A stretch of DNA of 64,000 bases from CAZKYP01 sp964556885 (GCA_964556885.1 CAZKYP010000001.1:1-64000); one strand, 5' to 3'. Positions 45,407-54,768 are shown, counted from the stretch's first letter. Numbers and translations are program-made. Notes: generated by a model from the sequence alone, not told the origin.

Positions 45407-47080
45407 TTATCTGATAAGATTGGTCAGCTCACTGAGAATTTCGTTGGCGACTTTTATACTTCTGGCGTTTGCCTGGAAACCGTTCTGGGCCTGAATCATG
45501 TTGACGAACTCGGTTGCTACATCAGCGTTTGATTTTTCCAGAGCCGCACCATGGATGGAACCGGCACCGCCGGTCATTGCCTGGGTTGCTATGGCCTCAC
45601 CTGAGTTGGCCGAGGGAATGTAGTATCCGTTTCCGATGCTCTCAAGGCCGGATGCGTTTTTGAATAATCCAATTTGTATAGTCGCAATATTCTTCTTGAT
45701 GCCGTTGGAAAATGCGCCGATGAGTACACCTTCATTATTGACCGAGACGGTTGAAAGCCGACCGGCTTCATAACCATCCTGATCTCTTGCCACCGCGGTC
45801 GAGCTTCCTGCGAATTGCGTCAGACCGTCAAGCATTTCAGGCGTACCCAGATTAATATCGATGGTTTGGGGGTTCGATGTATCATGCCCGAAAGTTATTA
45901 CAAACTCGGTTGATTCATCTTCTTCACTTAATCCGGTGTATGAGCCGTTGTTGGCGTCAAATGTTATTCCCTCGATGCGTCGATCCGTCATATCTATTGC
46001 GCTGACGTCACCGGTAATTGTTGTTAATACCATATCCCATGTGTTGGCAGTATCGGTTCGGACAAATGCACCGGAGAGAACGTGTTTGCCGCCCTGGGAG
46101 TCAAAAACCGTAATATTGATGGTCTTATATTCCTCTCCGCCAACCGTCGAAACCTCGAAATAACCTGGCATTGTAAGTGTGCCGGCGCCGGAGTCGGAGT
46201 ATGATAAGGTCATGTCTGTCTTGCTGTAGCCTGTGGTGTCGTCCGTTATTCTGATTTGTCCGTTAACTAAAGAAGCCGTTGAACCGTCGAGAACATTCGT
46301 GTTCAAATGATCAATCAGGTCACCCAATGTGGTTGTAGCATCAATATCTAACGTAAGACCGCTGTCGAAATCAGTGCCGTCCATATCATAGCCGCTGATT
46401 GTGATTGTGCCCGAAGTAAGTGTGCCGCTGTACTGATCGAGGCTGCCAATCAAGGTCGCTTCCGTAGCTGATGTACCATCGTTGTATGTATAGGCCACAT
46501 TTGAAGTCATTACCTGGGCTGCAATTGAAGTGGACACAGCGTCGGCGCTCAGGTTACCTGATACGACTACTTCCGTTGATGCTTTTGCGGGCATGGCAAC
46601 ATCGTATGGGACATAAATATTACTGTCGCTGGCGGTCTGGAAACCGTCGATTTCACCTTCCGAACCGATACGTTGGACATAATAGCCGGTGGCGGGGTCC
46701 ACAAGGCTCGAGTCCGAGTCGACTGCGAAAGAGCCCGATCGGGTATAAATGAGTTTTTCTCCATCACTTAGTACAAAATAACCTTCTCCTTCAAGGGCCA
46801 TGTCGAGTGGAGTACCTGTATTGACGATGCTGCCCTGTGACAGGTCGGGAGTGATACTTGCAACTCCGACGCCGCTACCCATCTGCTGAGGATTGGTACC
46901 GCCGATATCGGATGTCGGCTGTGATGCCTTTTTAATTGTTTCATTCAGCAGTTCCGAAAAGGTAATCCTGCTGGCCTTGAAGGCGGTTGTGTTGACGTTG
47001 GCTATGTTGTTTGCGGCTACGTCGAGCATCTTCTGGTGGGCCTGCAAACCGGTAACTCCTGATGATAGTGCAAAACTCAT
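45407..47080 (-). CDS. flgE: Flagellar hook protein FlgE
   Basis: A 557-residue hook subunit. N-terminal ALSSGVTGLQAHQKMLDVAANNIANVNTTAFKASRITF and C-terminal EKSNADVATEFVNMIQAQNGFQANARSIKVANEILSELTNLIR are diagnostic. The central D1/D2 domain contains an insert at about residues 211-312 (LDQYSGTLTSGTITISGYDMDG onward) that resembles one in FliD. Good AAGGAG ribosome site. Longer than enteric FlgE (about 400). Confidence 0.96.
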   Translation of the reverse strand: MSFALSSGVTGLQAHQKMLDVAANNIANVNTTAFKASRITFSELLNETIKKASQPTSDIGGTNPQQMGSGVGVASITPDLSQGSIVNTGTPLDMALEGEGYFVLSDGEKLIYTRSGSFAVDSDSSLVDPATGYYVQRIGSEGEIDGFQTASDSNIYVPYDVAMPAKASTEVVVSGNLSADAVSTSIAAQVMTSNVAYTYNDGTSATEATLIGSLDQYSGTLTSGTITISGYDMDGTDFDSGLTLDIDATTTLGDLIDHLNTNVLDGSTASLVNGQIRITDDTTGYSKTDMTLSYSDSGAGTLTMPGYFEVSTVGGEEYKTINITVFDSQGGKHVLSGAFVRTDTANTWDMVLTTITGDVSAIDMTDRRIEGITFDANNGSYTGLSEEDESTEFVITFGHDTSNPQTIDINLGTPEMLDGLTQFAGSSTAVARDQDGYEAGRLSTVSVNNEGVLIGAFSNGIKKNIATIQIGLFKNASGLESIGNGYYIPSANSGEAIATQAMTGGAGSIHGAALEKSNADVATEFVNMIQAQNGFQANARSIKVANEILSELTNLIR

Positions 47081-47122
47081 ATTTATCTCTCCTTAATATA
47101 TAGAGAAACTTTAATCCCGAAA

Positions 47123-47506
47123 TTAATTTTTAACTGATATAACTTCATCTATTCCAAGGGCGTAATCGCCAACCGTTAAAATAATTTCACCTTCCACGTT
47201 ATTGTAAACCTGCTCAACTACGCCGCTCTTCGACTCGACATCACCAGTTTCAGTCTCAATGTAGAACTGGACTTCCTTACCTATCAACGAGCTTGCATAA
47301 GAGCGTTTGGCGTTGACAAGTACGTCGGAGAAATTTGTGTTCATCGATTCAAGCTGCTGAAGTTGTGAGAATTGCGTCAACTGGGATGCCAGGTCGTTGT
47401 TATCCATAGGTTCGAGAGGATTCTGATTTTGAAGCTGTGCAACGAGCAGTTTCATATAATCCAACTGGATGTCACTTGCTGATGTTACTGACGATGTTGT
47501 ACTCAT
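47123..47506 (-). CDS. flgD: Hook-cap protein FlgD, short form
   Basis: A 127-residue protein with the FlgD N-terminus (LDYMKLLVAQLQNQNPLEPMDNNDLASQLTQFSQLQQLESM) and one C-terminal small beta domain (IGKEVQFYIETETGDVESKSG). Enteric FlgD is about 231 residues; the Ig-like FlnB domain is absent. FlgD caps the growing hook. First gene of the rod/hook operon behind the sigma-54 promoter at 47586-47601. Confidence 0.9.
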   Translation of the reverse strand: MSTTSSVTSASDIQLDYMKLLVAQLQNQNPLEPMDNNDLASQLTQFSQLQQLESMNTNFSDVLVNAKRSYASSLIGKEVQFYIETETGDVESKSGVVEQVYNNVEGEIILTVGDYALGIDEVISVKN

Positions 47507-47585
47507 AAATTTTTACCTTATTGTTTACAAAACCAATTTTTTCTGTGTACCTCGTTACTATTCAGAAACAAGCCAGTTAATATTG

Positions 47586-47601
47586 AGCAATTGTCGTGCC
47601 A
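47586..47601 (-). promoter_or_regulatory. Sigma-54 promoter of the flgD-flgL operon
   Basis: Minus strand TGGCACG-N4-TTGCT, a full consensus RpoN promoter. Predicted start near 47576, about 70 bases before flgD. It faces the divergent NtrC-type regulator gene across a 563-base gap. Confidence 0.85.
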
Positions 47602-48069
47602 TGCCCGAGCCGATGCGGATGTCGACGTATCTATCTCCTTTTGTGAAATGATGTTAGCAGAAACTAAATTTTCATTAAATGACACAACAGCTTCACTTTG
47701 GCACGTTTTTGAAGTACAATTTATCCCTTACTCCAGAAAAAATTTCCGTGTTTTGTAAGAAGTTAGGTATCAAGAAAAAATTAAACAGGCTGGTTGTAAT
47801 GTCCTATAAAATTGTATTTTCATGTCAGTAGACGATTAGATTAAATTGAAGCAGTGACATTATTGGCCCGTCCCATAAAAAGATTAAAGTTGGTTTTACC
47901 TGCCTGACGATTAATAGCTTGTGCTGTCCATTAATGATTTGGATCGCGTGATGTCAATAAATTGGCATCTTGGGGGGGCCGCATAAGTGAATGGGTTGTA
48001 CCCAATGCGTATGGGATACGAATCCCATGATTCAATGAAGCGATATCTAAGGAACAGAATGCGCCTAAA
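47602..48069 (+). other. Upstream region of the flagellar regulator gene
   Basis: No gene longer than a shadow frame was found here. Contents: a seven-G run at 47972-47978, a compact pair of perfect inverted repeats at 47992-48028 enclosed by a 4-bp outer stem (47988-47991 with 48031-48034), and a 4-codon mini-frame at 48059-48073 that alone has a well-spaced ribosome site (AAGGA, 48049-48053). A TGGCAC at 47699 lacks a proper -12 element. No clear promoter for the + strand gene was recognised. Confidence 0.5.
47988..48034 (+). promoter_or_regulatory. Structured leader (two hairpins in a three-way junction) before the NtrC-type regulator
   Basis: Two adjacent perfect hairpins: TGGGT/ACCCA with a 3-base loop (47992-48004) and ATGGGAT/ATCCCAT with a 4-base loop (48011-48028). 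Outer bases TGAA (47988-47991) can pair with TTCA (48031-48034), closing a multi-branch junction. Could be an RNA switch or tandem operator dyads. Confidence 0.5.
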
Positions 48070-49563
48070 ATGAGCCTAAGAAGAATTGTAGCAATAGGTA
48101 AAAATCCGGAAGTCCTGAGACTAGCTCAACAGTTCGGCCGTGAGATATTTGGAGCCGATGACCTGACTGATGCTCTTGATATTGTCCAAACAGTTAATCC
48201 GAACCTTATTCTTTTCGATCATGGTTTCAGTCCCGATCAGATCCGTCAGTTTTTGGATATGGCCGATAAAAACGTTTCGGATATCCCCGTAATTGTGATT
48301 GGCAGCGAAGATGGCGATATTAATCTTTCCTCTGAATACGTACAGATGGGGGCCTATGATTACCTTCACGGAAAAAAGGATTATGACTGGTTGGAGCGAA
48401 TCGTTAATAAAATCAAGATTCGATTGAATGCCAGTGATTCAATTAGTACGGACAAACCGGAACAGTCTGATACCCTTTTGGAACGAAACAAGAATCGCTT
48501 TTTTGAAAACAATATTGCAGGCTCCGTATCAATGGTCGGCCGAAGCAAAGCTATTGCTAATACTGTTAAAATGATTAAACTCGTCGCATCCAGCCGATGC
48601 AATCCAGTCCTGATTGTCGGAGAAACAGGTACGGGCAAGGAACTTGCGGCCAAAGCAATACATGCTGTCAGGCATTCGAATGAGGTATTCGTTGCCGTTA
48701 ATTGTGCGGCCCTGACAGCGAACCTACTGGAAAGCGAGCTTTTCGGACATGTAAAAGGTTCATTTACCGGAGCAGACCGGGAAAAAACAGGCCTTCTGGA
48801 AGTGGCAGCTTCGGGGACACTTTTTCTTGACGAGATATCTGAAATGCCGATGGATCTCCAGGCCAAACTGCTGCGAGTCTTGCAGGAGAAAAGCTTCAGA
48901 AAGGTAGGAGGTATCAGTGATATCTCCTGTCAGGCTACTATAATTGCATCGAGCAATCGCGACCTTAAGAACGAGGTTCAGGCAAATCGTTTCAGACGCG
49001 ACCTTTATTACCGTCTGAACATCAGCCCCATTGTCTTAGCTCCTCTCAAATCACCGGAGCGAAGAACGGACATCAGGCTTCTGGCTGAATATTTCCTCCT
49101 GATATCCAGTATATGCCCTGAGAAACGCAATAAGGTAAAATCGATAACTGAATTGGCCTTGGAAGCATTGGAAAAGCATGACTGGCCCGGAAACGTTCGT
49201 GAATTGAAGAACGTAATTGACAGGGCGATTTTGCTTGAAACAACCGATAAAATAGGTCTAAGCGGCATTGTGCTTGATCCGACAGAGTGCTCTAAAACAC
49301 ATGAAGGTCCAGCTACAGGTCTGATTAAAAGTTTCTCTCTGGCGAAAGCCGAACGAGAACTGATTTCCCTCGCTCTGAAGGAAACGGGCTGGCAAAAGAC
49401 GCGTGCCGCCGCTCTTCTTGGCATAACCCGGGCAACACTTTACGCTAAAGTCAAGCAGTACAATCTCGAAAAGGATTCGAGCAATTCAACCGACGATTCA
49501 AATCAATATCAAAATGAATTTTCATCTATATCCATACCAGAGTCTACAGCAGTCGGTTTTTAA
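48070..49563 (+). CDS. NtrC/FlrC-type sigma-54 activator, degenerate receiver
   Basis: A 497-residue response regulator. The receiver (about 4-120) has the acceptor position D50 (LILFDHGF), but the acidic pair that should precede P13 is G10-K11 (IVAIGKNPEVL), so phosphorylation is doubtful. AAA+ domain: Walker A GETGTGKE at 184-191, the sigma-54 contact loop GSFTGA at 230-235 (canonical GAFTGA), Walker B TLFLDEISEMP. Fis-type HTH at about 440-480. Gene order suggests the flagellar master activator of nearby RpoN promoters. The only canonical start overlaps a 4-codon mini-frame (ATGA), hinting at translational coupling. Confidence 0.88.
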   Translation: MSLRRIVAIGKNPEVLRLAQQFGREIFGADDLTDALDIVQTVNPNLILFDHGFSPDQIRQFLDMADKNVSDIPVIVIGSEDGDINLSSEYVQMGAYDYLHGKKDYDWLERIVNKIKIRLNASDSISTDKPEQSDTLLERNKNRFFENNIAGSVSMVGRSKAIANTVKMIKLVASSRCNPVLIVGETGTGKELAAKAIHAVRHSNEVFVAVNCAALTANLLESELFGHVKGSFTGADREKTGLLEVAASGTLFLDEISEMPMDLQAKLLRVLQEKSFRKVGGISDISCQATIIASSNRDLKNEVQANRFRRDLYYRLNISPIVLAPLKSPERRTDIRLLAEYFLLISSICPEKRNKVKSITELALEALEKHDWPGNVRELKNVIDRAILLETTDKIGLSGIVLDPTECSKTHEGPATGLIKSFSLAKAERELISLALKETGWQKTRAAALLGITRATLYAKVKQYNLEKDSSNSTDDSNQYQNEFSSISIPESTAVGF

Positions 49564-49584
49564 TTCCTCAGTTCCTTTTAACTG

Positions 49585-49630
49585 TGTCAGAAAATCTATC
49601 GATCCGTATAGAATCCTGACAATCTTTTTA
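49585..49630 (+). terminator. Rho-independent-like terminator after the regulator gene
   Basis: A bulged stem: TGTCAG/CTGACA (49585-49590 with 49616-49621) enclosing TCTAT/ATAGA (49595-49599 with 49608-49612), followed by ATCTTTTTA. Lies 22 bases after the stop, before the sigma-54 promoter of the next gene. Confidence 0.5.
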
Positions 49631-49717
49631 CGAATAAAAGCATTTCCGATACAATAAAGTTATTGTTTTGTACCCCAAACCTTAAAAAGTAAGCATCAGG
49701 GAATGCGCGTTCGGCTC

Positions 49718-49733
49718 TGGCACAGTAATTGCT
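49718..49733 (+). promoter_or_regulatory. Sigma-54 promoter of the TPR-regulator-fliL-M-N-flhA-fliA run
   Basis: TGGCAC-N5-TTGCT, full RpoN consensus with correct spacing. Predicted start near 49744, about 80 bases before the first TPR gene. Short gaps downstream let it serve a long operon. Confidence 0.83.
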
Positions 49734-49825
49734 AATTTATTTCAGAAAAGATTTATAAAACGGCCTCGCATATTCCGGGATCGTTCGGAAACACGGGATT
49801 TGCGCGGTTGTGATATTAGAAAAAA

Positions 49826-52333
49826 ATGGCTAAAGAAGAAGAACAAAACAAAGTTCCCGAAGAAAACCTCTCCGAAAAACTTTCGGATCGCGATATATTT
49901 TCGGACGAAGTTTATAAAGAGCTCCGAGAAAGCGATATAATTACCGGCGATGAGAATCTGTATGAGCTTTTAAAAGATTTTTCTGCAACGGATGAGAAAT
50001 TTCAAATCGAGGGTAAATCTGAAGTTGGGCCAAAACTGAAAGAAAAGTTTTCGCTTATCCCCAAAGTGCTTATTTTCTGTATTATTACCGTAGCATCGAT
50101 ACTGTTGTACGTGTTGCTAAAACCCATTCTCAGCCCCGTGAACGCTCCACCTTCATCCGAGGCTGTGACAAAAACGGCCTTCCCGCAAATAACTGATGCA
50201 TCACAGCCTGTTTCAGAGACCGAACAGAGTACCCCGGAACAGGTTCGCAATCCTGCGTCTTCATTATCATCGAATCAGTCATTATCTTTAAGTGTTGCCC
50301 GCAATTTCTATGAGCAGGAAGATTTTACCCTGGCATACTCCGTCTATCAGAAAATGAGGGAAAACCTTCCAACCGTCGGGGAAGAGGAGCTGTTGAGGGA
50401 TTTCCTCCAGTTGAAGATGGCATTATGTGCAAACAGGGGGGCTGATTATGAACAGGCCAACCATCTATTGAGTTTGGTTTGCGAGAGTCGCTCTCCGGCC
50501 GTGAAGGTAATTGCCAATTACCATCTTACTCTGCTCGATATCCGAAAAAAGCAATATCTTCGGGCTCGAACCAGAGCGTATAAGACCATCGCGTTAATAA
50601 AAGCAGTCGATTTCAACGATGACTGGGCCTTGTCGTTCGAATGTGACTGTTATTTTCTCGCCGCCGAATGTCTTACTCGACATATACTTTCTCTTGGCAA
50701 CGCAGATAACAACCTTCCCGAAAACCTCTGGGACAATCCTGTGACATTGGACGACCCGTTCGATAAACTCAATGAATCACAACTGCGTCGTTTCCTGAAC
50801 TCAGGCACGGATAACCTGGCCGGCGGGCTTCTTGACCCGGAAATTCATAAAATTGAACGCCCCGATGGTCTGCCCCGCTGGTCCGTTGTTTCTTACGGCG
50901 TGCCCGTGGATGAATTGCTGGCTAAAATCGCCAGCGATGCGGGCTTCGATATCAACTGGGCCGTTGAAGTGCAATCCGACGCCGACCCGGAGAAAGATAA
51001 AATCAGGCAAAGGTCTGTCAGCTTGTATCTTCCGGCGGCTTCGTACGGACAAATTGTGCAGATTACCGCCGGTTGCGCCGGTTTACTGGTATCTACGGAA
51101 AACGAACATGACAAGCCTGGAATCACAATCTTCGATCCAACGGATTATTCATCCTTACAGGAACATATATATTTCCTGAGCCGGCATGCTGTGTCGCTCT
51201 GGCAGGAGTTTGTCCTTATGTTTTACAGCGATAAACGTCTCGGCAACTGTCATTTTGCCATGGGTCTTTTGCAGTCTCTTATGGAATTACCGGCCGAAGC
51301 GATTGCAGAGTACAAGCTGGTTGCCAATCGGTTTCCACAAAGCCCGCTCGCGCCATTCGCATTGCTGCATTCGAGCAGGCTGAAATCGAATTTGCGCGAC
51401 CACAAAGGAGCCAGAGAGGATTTGAAACAGCTAATAGAGCAATATCCCGATACGAAAGTTTTCGGCCAGGCTTATCTGCGTCTTGCAGATGCTACGATGG
51501 AGGCAGGACTTAAATCGGAGGCGGCCCAGCTTTATCAAAGGATTTATAATTTCGATTTGTCGGTGGAATCCAACAAAGCCTCCGCTCTCGGTGCCGCCGG
51601 ATGTCACTATGAAACCGAATCGTACCAGGATGCGGTAAAATGGCTGATCCGATATATCAACCTGGCGGACGACGACAACAACAACTTATATTCGGCCTAC
51701 CTTCTTTTAGGCAAATCTTATCTGGCGTTGGAGCAATATCAGCAGGCATGTGACGCCTTTAAATATGCGTTAACGGAGCAAAACTCAAGAGAACAATATG
51801 TGGAGGCCATTCAATCACTTGTGGAAAGTCATATAGAGCAGGGTAATTTCCTGGAAGCGATTGATGTGCTGGAAAGTGTCCGCTCTATCGCTTTGTCGCA
51901 GGAACAATCGGTTGATATGCTGGTTCTAAAGAGCAGAATTTATCGGTTACTGGCTCTTGTGGATACGGCCGTTGTTTTACTGCGTGACAGGTCCGGATTT
52001 GTCACTGAACCTGTATTAAAGGCAAAAATCTCTTTCGAATTAGCCATGTGTTATATTACAAAGGGTGATCTGGAGCTTGCCCGCAGCAGCCTGGGTGATG
52101 TCCTCGGCTATGTCGAGTCCGGGCCCTTTTCACATAAAGCCGCTCTCGAATTAGCAGATGTTTGTTTGAAGCTCGGCCAGAACTCCCAAGCTATAACAAT
52201 ATGTTCACAGCTTCTTGATTCCGACACATCGGATCAGACGAAGCGAAAAGCTTTAGAACTGCTGGCTTCGGCTTACAACCAGCAGGGAAACTACGAAAAA
52301 GCGGCGTTGGCCCTGTCCGGTCAATGGAAATGA
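49826..52333 (+). CDS. Membrane-anchored TPR-repeat protein
   Basis: An 835-residue protein. A cytoplasmic acidic N-terminus (about 75 residues) is followed by one membrane helix (about residues 76-98, LIFCIITVASILLYVLL) and a Ser/Pro/Thr linker. The remainder is largely TPR-like repeats (AEYKLVANRFPQSPLAPFALLHSS and similar units), presumably periplasmic. It is the first gene after a consensus sigma-54 promoter and is followed by flagellar genes. It may be a flagellar envelope or regulator-associated scaffold; no family with a known function was recognised. The start lacks a clear ribosome site. Confidence 0.72.
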   Translation: MAKEEEQNKVPEENLSEKLSDRDIFSDEVYKELRESDIITGDENLYELLKDFSATDEKFQIEGKSEVGPKLKEKFSLIPKVLIFCIITVASILLYVLLKPILSPVNAPPSSEAVTKTAFPQITDASQPVSETEQSTPEQVRNPASSLSSNQSLSLSVARNFYEQEDFTLAYSVYQKMRENLPTVGEEELLRDFLQLKMALCANRGADYEQANHLLSLVCESRSPAVKVIANYHLTLLDIRKKQYLRARTRAYKTIALIKAVDFNDDWALSFECDCYFLAAECLTRHILSLGNADNNLPENLWDNPVTLDDPFDKLNESQLRRFLNSGTDNLAGGLLDPEIHKIERPDGLPRWSVVSYGVPVDELLAKIASDAGFDINWAVEVQSDADPEKDKIRQRSVSLYLPAASYGQIVQITAGCAGLLVSTENEHDKPGITIFDPTDYSSLQEHIYFLSRHAVSLWQEFVLMFYSDKRLGNCHFAMGLLQSLMELPAEAIAEYKLVANRFPQSPLAPFALLHSSRLKSNLRDHKGAREDLKQLIEQYPDTKVFGQAYLRLADATMEAGLKSEAAQLYQRIYNFDLSVESNKASALGAAGCHYETESYQDAVKWLIRYINLADDDNNNLYSAYLLLGKSYLALEQYQQACDAFKYALTEQNSREQYVEAIQSLVESHIEQGNFLEAIDVLESVRSIALSQEQSVDMLVLKSRIYRLLALVDTAVVLLRDRSGFVTEPVLKAKISFELAMCYITKGDLELARSSLGDVLGYVESGPFSHKAALELADVCLKLGQNSQAITICSQLLDSDTSDQTKRKALELLASAYNQQGNYEKAALALSGQWK

Positions 52334-53190
52334 AGATGAGGAACAAGAAATCAAAATACAAATACGAGTTTGAATCCGGCAATTACAGAATGACAAAAAT
52401 GAGGTTTTGCTGTTTTGTTTTTTGCTTTATGATGATACCTCTGAACCTTTTAACGTCGCTGACAGATACATTATATGCGAAACCTAATGCGGATCCGAAC
52501 TACGAAACATCCGACAGTGATTTTCCTTTGCCACAGGATACGAACAGTACCGCCGTTCACAATCTGCAGTCGGCCGGGGTCAGTTCCGCAAAGGAAAGAA
52601 ACGAGCAAAGGAGCAAGGAACGGCTCAGACAAATGATTGAGATGCTTCGTTCTATCGAACTTTCGTCACAAAAGCCGTCCTTTGAACCCCTGGTTGTTTC
52701 AAAACAAATAGAGAAACAAGAGCCAAACGAGGTTCCACTTCATGATATTATGCCGATGCAACCAGAAAAAAGTACCAGTCCAAAGGTAGAAACAGAATCT
52801 CAATCATCTACCGGACTGATTAATAATTCAACTTTACAAATGTTGAAGGACCTGTCACAGCAACCCGGTGAACTGCACAATCCTTTTGAGCTTGGAGAGG
52901 TTCTGTTTCTAAGCGGACATCTGAGAGAGGCGGCTGCTTTCTACCAGGAAGCATTGCGTCGAATCGATGCCAAAGATATCAGGATGGTGGAAACAAGGGC
53001 CTGGATATTGTTCCAGATAGGAAATTGCTTGAGAAACAGCGATATGCCCGCCGCCGCGAAGATATATGGTCAGCTTATTGCGGAATACCCCAATTCGCCC
53101 TGGACGGAGTTGGCACAGGCACAGGTAAAGCTGATTGAATGGCTGCAAAAGGACGAACCGGAAAATTTGATTGTCGGCTATAAACCGTAA
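52324..53190 (+). CDS. Exported TPR-domain protein
   Basis: About 288 residues. A basic leader leads to a hydrophobic signal-like stretch (FCCFVFCFMMIPLNLLTSLTDTLYAK; signal peptide likely near residues 20-50). The middle is low-complexity and charged. The last third has TPR-like helix pairs (LREAAAFYQEALRRI and AAKIYGQLIAEYPNSPW). Overlaps the preceding TPR gene by 10 bases, so translation is coupled. The exact start (52324, 52330, 52336 or 52390) is uncertain. Likely partner of the membrane TPR protein. Confidence 0.68.
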   Translation: MEMKMRNKKSKYKYEFESGNYRMTKMRFCCFVFCFMMIPLNLLTSLTDTLYAKPNADPNYETSDSDFPLPQDTNSTAVHNLQSAGVSSAKERNEQRSKERLRQMIEMLRSIELSSQKPSFEPLVVSKQIEKQEPNEVPLHDIMPMQPEKSTSPKVETESQSSTGLINNSTLQMLKDLSQQPGELHNPFELGEVLFLSGHLREAAAFYQEALRRIDAKDIRMVETRAWILFQIGNCLRNSDMPAAAKIYGQLIAEYPNSPWTELAQAQVKLIEWLQKDEPENLIVGYKP

Positions 53191-53232
53191 ATGTTGCAGA
53201 CTTAAAATAACAAGAGAGACAATAGAAAATAT

Positions 53233-54768
53233 ATGACCGAGACAGACAAAAAAAATGCTGCAATGCGGGAAGATATAGCAAACGTGCTGATAGTCGACAA
53301 CGACACCGAGTTGGCTCGCGCCATGCTTGAAGTTATGGCTCGCAAAGGAATTCGGGGATATCTTGTCAGTGACATAAAGAAAGCCGGCGAATTCGTATGC
53401 AAGAGTCGTTGCGATCTCGTGTTCATAAGTGACAATCTGGAACAAACCATAGAAGGATCACGTCGGTCTCAGAGCGGCTTCGAGCTGCTTGAAAATATTA
53501 AAACAAACTGGCCCGAGATGCCGATTATTATGACGGCCGGTGCCCAAAACCAGAAATCTCAAAATCAGCAGCGAATTATCGAAACCGCCGTCAGGGCTGT
53601 TCGCAGGGGCTGCTGCGATTTTGCGGCCAAACCGCTGAGCCGCGAAAGAATAGAAAATCTGCTCGATACATACCTGCCAAACCACGGCATATCAACGATA
53701 GAGACCGCCCATGAAAACATGAATTGCCTTTATCATATCGTAGGAAAAAGTGCTAGCCTCTTCAGGACCGTTGACCTGGCCAGGAGAGTCGCTCCAACCT
53801 CAGCGCCCGTATTAATAAGCGGTGAAAGCGGCACAGGCAAAGAGCTGCTTGCTTATTATATTCATCATAACAGCAAAAGAGCTCAGGGTTCGTATATCAA
53901 AATTAATTGTGCCGCCTTAAATGAATCTCTTCTTGAAAGTGAGCTGTTCGGTCATGAGAAGGGAGCTTTCACCGGCGCCTATATGCAGCGTAAAGGGCGG
54001 TTTGAAATGGCTCATGGCGGGACTCTGCTGCTGGATGAAATATCCGAAACGCCCATCAGGTTTCAGGCCAAGTTGTTGCGTGTGCTCGAGCAGCAGGATT
54101 TCGAACGTGTCGGCGGCAATGAAAGCGTAAGAGTCAATGTCAGAATTATCAGCACCACCAACAAGAATCTGTTGCACGAAATCAGAAGAGGTCGGTTCCG
54201 TCAGGATTTGTATTATCGCCTGAGCGGTGTAAGACTGGTTATATCTCCTCTGCGGGAACGTACCGACGATTTGCGTGAGCTTGTATGGTATTTCATCAAT
54301 CTTTACGCCCGTGAAATATCTCGTCGTATAACACGTCTTGATCCGGCCATGATGGACATCCTTGCTAAATATCACTGGCCCGGCAATGTGCGTCAATTGC
54401 GTAATGTGGTTCGAACATCTCTGATATTGGGATTTGGGGAGACTTTATCGCTCGCCGATGTTTCCTGGCTGTTCGACGAATTGCAACCGCTGATCCAGGA
54501 AGGGTGTGGCAATATTGATTCATCACGTATCGAACATGAAATTGGGGGTGAGGATTGTTCATATACTGATATGAATGTGGAACAAAATAATGAGGGTGGT
54601 CTGGGAGGCGTACCGCTCGTACAGATAGAACGAAGAGCGATTATCGATACATTACGTCAGACCGGCGGAAATCAGACAAAAGCCGCTAAAGTCCTGGGCA
54701 TAAGTGACCGTACATTAAGAGATAGAATACAAAGATATAAAAAGGAAGGTTGTTTACAGGCATCATGA
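53233..54768 (+). CDS. NtrC-type sigma-54 activator, second copy, altered phosphoacceptor
   Basis: A 511-residue protein. The receiver keeps the acidic pair (VDND, D22 and D24) and the lysine in AAKPL, but the strand that ends with the phosphoacceptor reads DLVFISDNL: S66 sits where the aspartate belongs and D67 follows it. AAA+ domain: Walker A GESGTGKE near 197, canonical GAFTGA at 244-249, Walker B TLLLDEISETP. C-terminal Fis-type HTH with NQTKAAKVLGISDRTLRDRI near 480-505. Placed immediately before fliL, it may be the second tier activator of hook/basal-body genes. Confidence 0.87.
   Translation: MTETDKKNAAMREDIANVLIVDNDTELARAMLEVMARKGIRGYLVSDIKKAGEFVCKSRCDLVFISDNLEQTIEGSRRSQSGFELLENIKTNWPEMPIIMTAGAQNQKSQNQQRIIETAVRAVRRGCCDFAAKPLSRERIENLLDTYLPNHGISTIETAHENMNCLYHIVGKSASLFRTVDLARRVAPTSAPVLISGESGTGKELLAYYIHHNSKRAQGSYIKINCAALNESLLESELFGHEKGAFTGAYMQRKGRFEMAHGGTLLLDEISETPIRFQAKLLRVLEQQDFERVGGNESVRVNVRIISTTNKNLLHEIRRGRFRQDLYYRLSGVRLVISPLRERTDDLRELVWYFINLYAREISRRITRLDPAMMDILAKYHWPGNVRQLRNVVRTSLILGFGETLSLADVSWLFDELQPLIQEGCGNIDSSRIEHEIGGEDCSYTDMNVEQNNEGGLGGVPLVQIERRAIIDTLRQTGGNQTKAAKVLGISDRTLRDRIQRYKKEGCLQAS

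Noticed and set aside
47699..47714. TGGCAC on the + strand as a sigma-54 promoter of the regulator gene
   Set aside because: The -12 element reads TGAA rather than TTGC; spacing fits but the key GC is missing.
47972..47978. Seven-G tract as a proven phase-variation site
   Set aside because: Too short and single to claim; kept only as part of the leader finding.
48263..48272. GCCGATAA as a sigma-28 -10 element
   Set aside because: Lies within the receiver coding sequence of the regulator with no suitable -35 or downstream gene start.
52909..53445. 178-codon frame on the - strand across the end of the TPR gene and start of the second activator
   Set aside because: Antisense to two real genes with no recognisable protein features.
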